DNA from: Palsa-459 sp035937595
GTDB taxonomy: Bacteria; Actinomycetota; Acidimicrobiia; Acidimicrobiales; RAAP-2
Length of the DNA: 13,686 nucleotides
Direction of reading: 5' to 3'
Assembly (NCBI GenBank): GCA_035937595.1
Contig: DASZHS010000050.1
Coordinates: forward strand, 1-13,686
Of this stretch, positions 13,500 to 13,686 are shown piece by piece. The translations under genes and the position numbers were made by a program. Below the pieces are notes generated by a model. The model made no database searches. It saw only the letters and a program-made list of their open reading frames with translations, and had not been told where the DNA came from. The stretch's first letter is position 1, and each line of letters starts with the position of its first letter.

Positions 13500-13523
13500 G
13501 GCGGTGACGCCGTCGTCACCGCC
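13500..13523. terminator. Perfect stem-loop between convergent genes
   Basis: GGCGGTGACG (13500-13509) pairs perfectly with CGTCACCGCC (13514-13523) around CCGT: 10 base pairs, 4-base loop. It starts 19 bases after the fusion gene's stop and contains the stop codon of the minus-strand gene. No T-tract on either strand. Likely a shared, U-less terminator. Confidence 0.55.
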
Positions 13524-13686
13524 ACGGCACGTCGCGGCCGAGCGCACCTCGAAGGGACGCGTTGGCCCTCGCCAGCCCCTCGACGACGAGGTAGCCGAGC
13601 GCGTCGAGCCCACCGGAGCCGCGCCGGAGCGCCTGCACGAACGCGCTGCGCCGCCAGAGCTCGGCGTCCCACCACCCCTTCCCCCG
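13516..13686 (-). CDS. C-terminal end of an unidentified protein (gene runs off the right edge)
   Basis: Read from the right edge on the minus strand, one frame is open for 56 residues from base 13686 to TGA at 13518-13516. It contains no start, so the gene enters from outside the window. The composition is protein-like rather than the Arg/Pro-rich look of the other frames: KGWWDAELWRRSAFVQALRR, then a helix-like stretch GLDALGYLVVEGLARAN, ending GRDVPWR. No family is recognised. Supporting points are the hairpin at its stop and the convergent layout with the fusion gene, like the other convergent pairs here. A role in the same glycan locus is possible but not shown. Confidence 0.6.
   Translation of the reverse strand, partial: RGKGWWDAELWRRSAFVQALRRGSGGLDALGYLVVEGLARANASLRGALGRDVPWR

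Noticed and set aside
11331..13613. 760-residue open frame on the minus strand opposite the GT2-GT4 fusion
   Set aside because: Composition is Arg/Gly/Glu/Val-rich and low in complexity, with no motif; it also covers the end of the second glycosidase. It is a GC-skew shadow of the real gene.
1..13686. CRISPR arrays, tRNA or rRNA genes, insertion sequences, attachment sites
   Set aside because: No regularly spaced repeats, no cloverleaf or rRNA sequence recognised, no transposase or integrase motifs, and no terminal inverted repeats with target duplications were seen.

Overview
The window is GC-rich DNA with strong G/C bias at third codon positions, frequent GTG starts, TAnnnT-type -10 boxes and hairpins without U-tracts. 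This fits a high-GC Actinomycetota chromosome. A more exact placement (for example Acidimicrobiia) is only a guess. No tRNA, rRNA, CRISPR array, transposase or integrase was seen.

Layout. (1) 1-2095, plus strand: the 3' end of a family 2 glycosyltransferase, then a Wzx/MATE-type polysaccharide flippase, probably one operon. (2) 2183-3031, plus: an orphan NitT/TauT-type ABC permease whose start is problematic. (3) 3066-6177, minus: the housekeeping operon rimO-pgsA-cinA, with both internal junctions being 4-base GTGA overlaps. (4) 6436-7434, plus: a membrane-anchored GT2 glycosyltransferase that looks leaderless, meeting tail to tail (7431-8576, minus) a GT4 glycosyltransferase; both stop codons lie in one CTAG. 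(5) 8577-9043: a 467-base non-coding region with candidate operators and a promoter. (6) 9044-11356, plus: two tandem, clearly paralogous secreted TIM-barrel glycosidases resembling family GH113. (7) 11439-13481, plus: a 680-residue protein joining a GT2 domain, a membrane segment pair and a GT4 domain. (8) 13516-13686, minus: the C-terminal end of an unidentified gene.

How it may work together. Setting aside the rimO-pgsA-cinA block and the permease, the genes form a surface or extracellular polysaccharide locus. Three cytoplasmic-face glycosyltransferases plus the truncated one at the left edge could assemble a lipid-linked glycan, the flippase would move it across the membrane, and two exported glycosidases could trim, release or remodel it outside. 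The most interesting unit is the pair of GH113-like enzymes flanked by the GT4 gene and the GT2-GT4 fusion. Linking synthesis and cleavage in this way is inference from gene order, and the sugar is not known.

Non-coding signals. Terminator-like stem-loops without U-tracts follow most plus-strand genes. In two convergent junctions the stem includes stop codons. Several TAnnnT boxes sit at sensible distances from starts, one placing the transcription start exactly on a GTG start codon.
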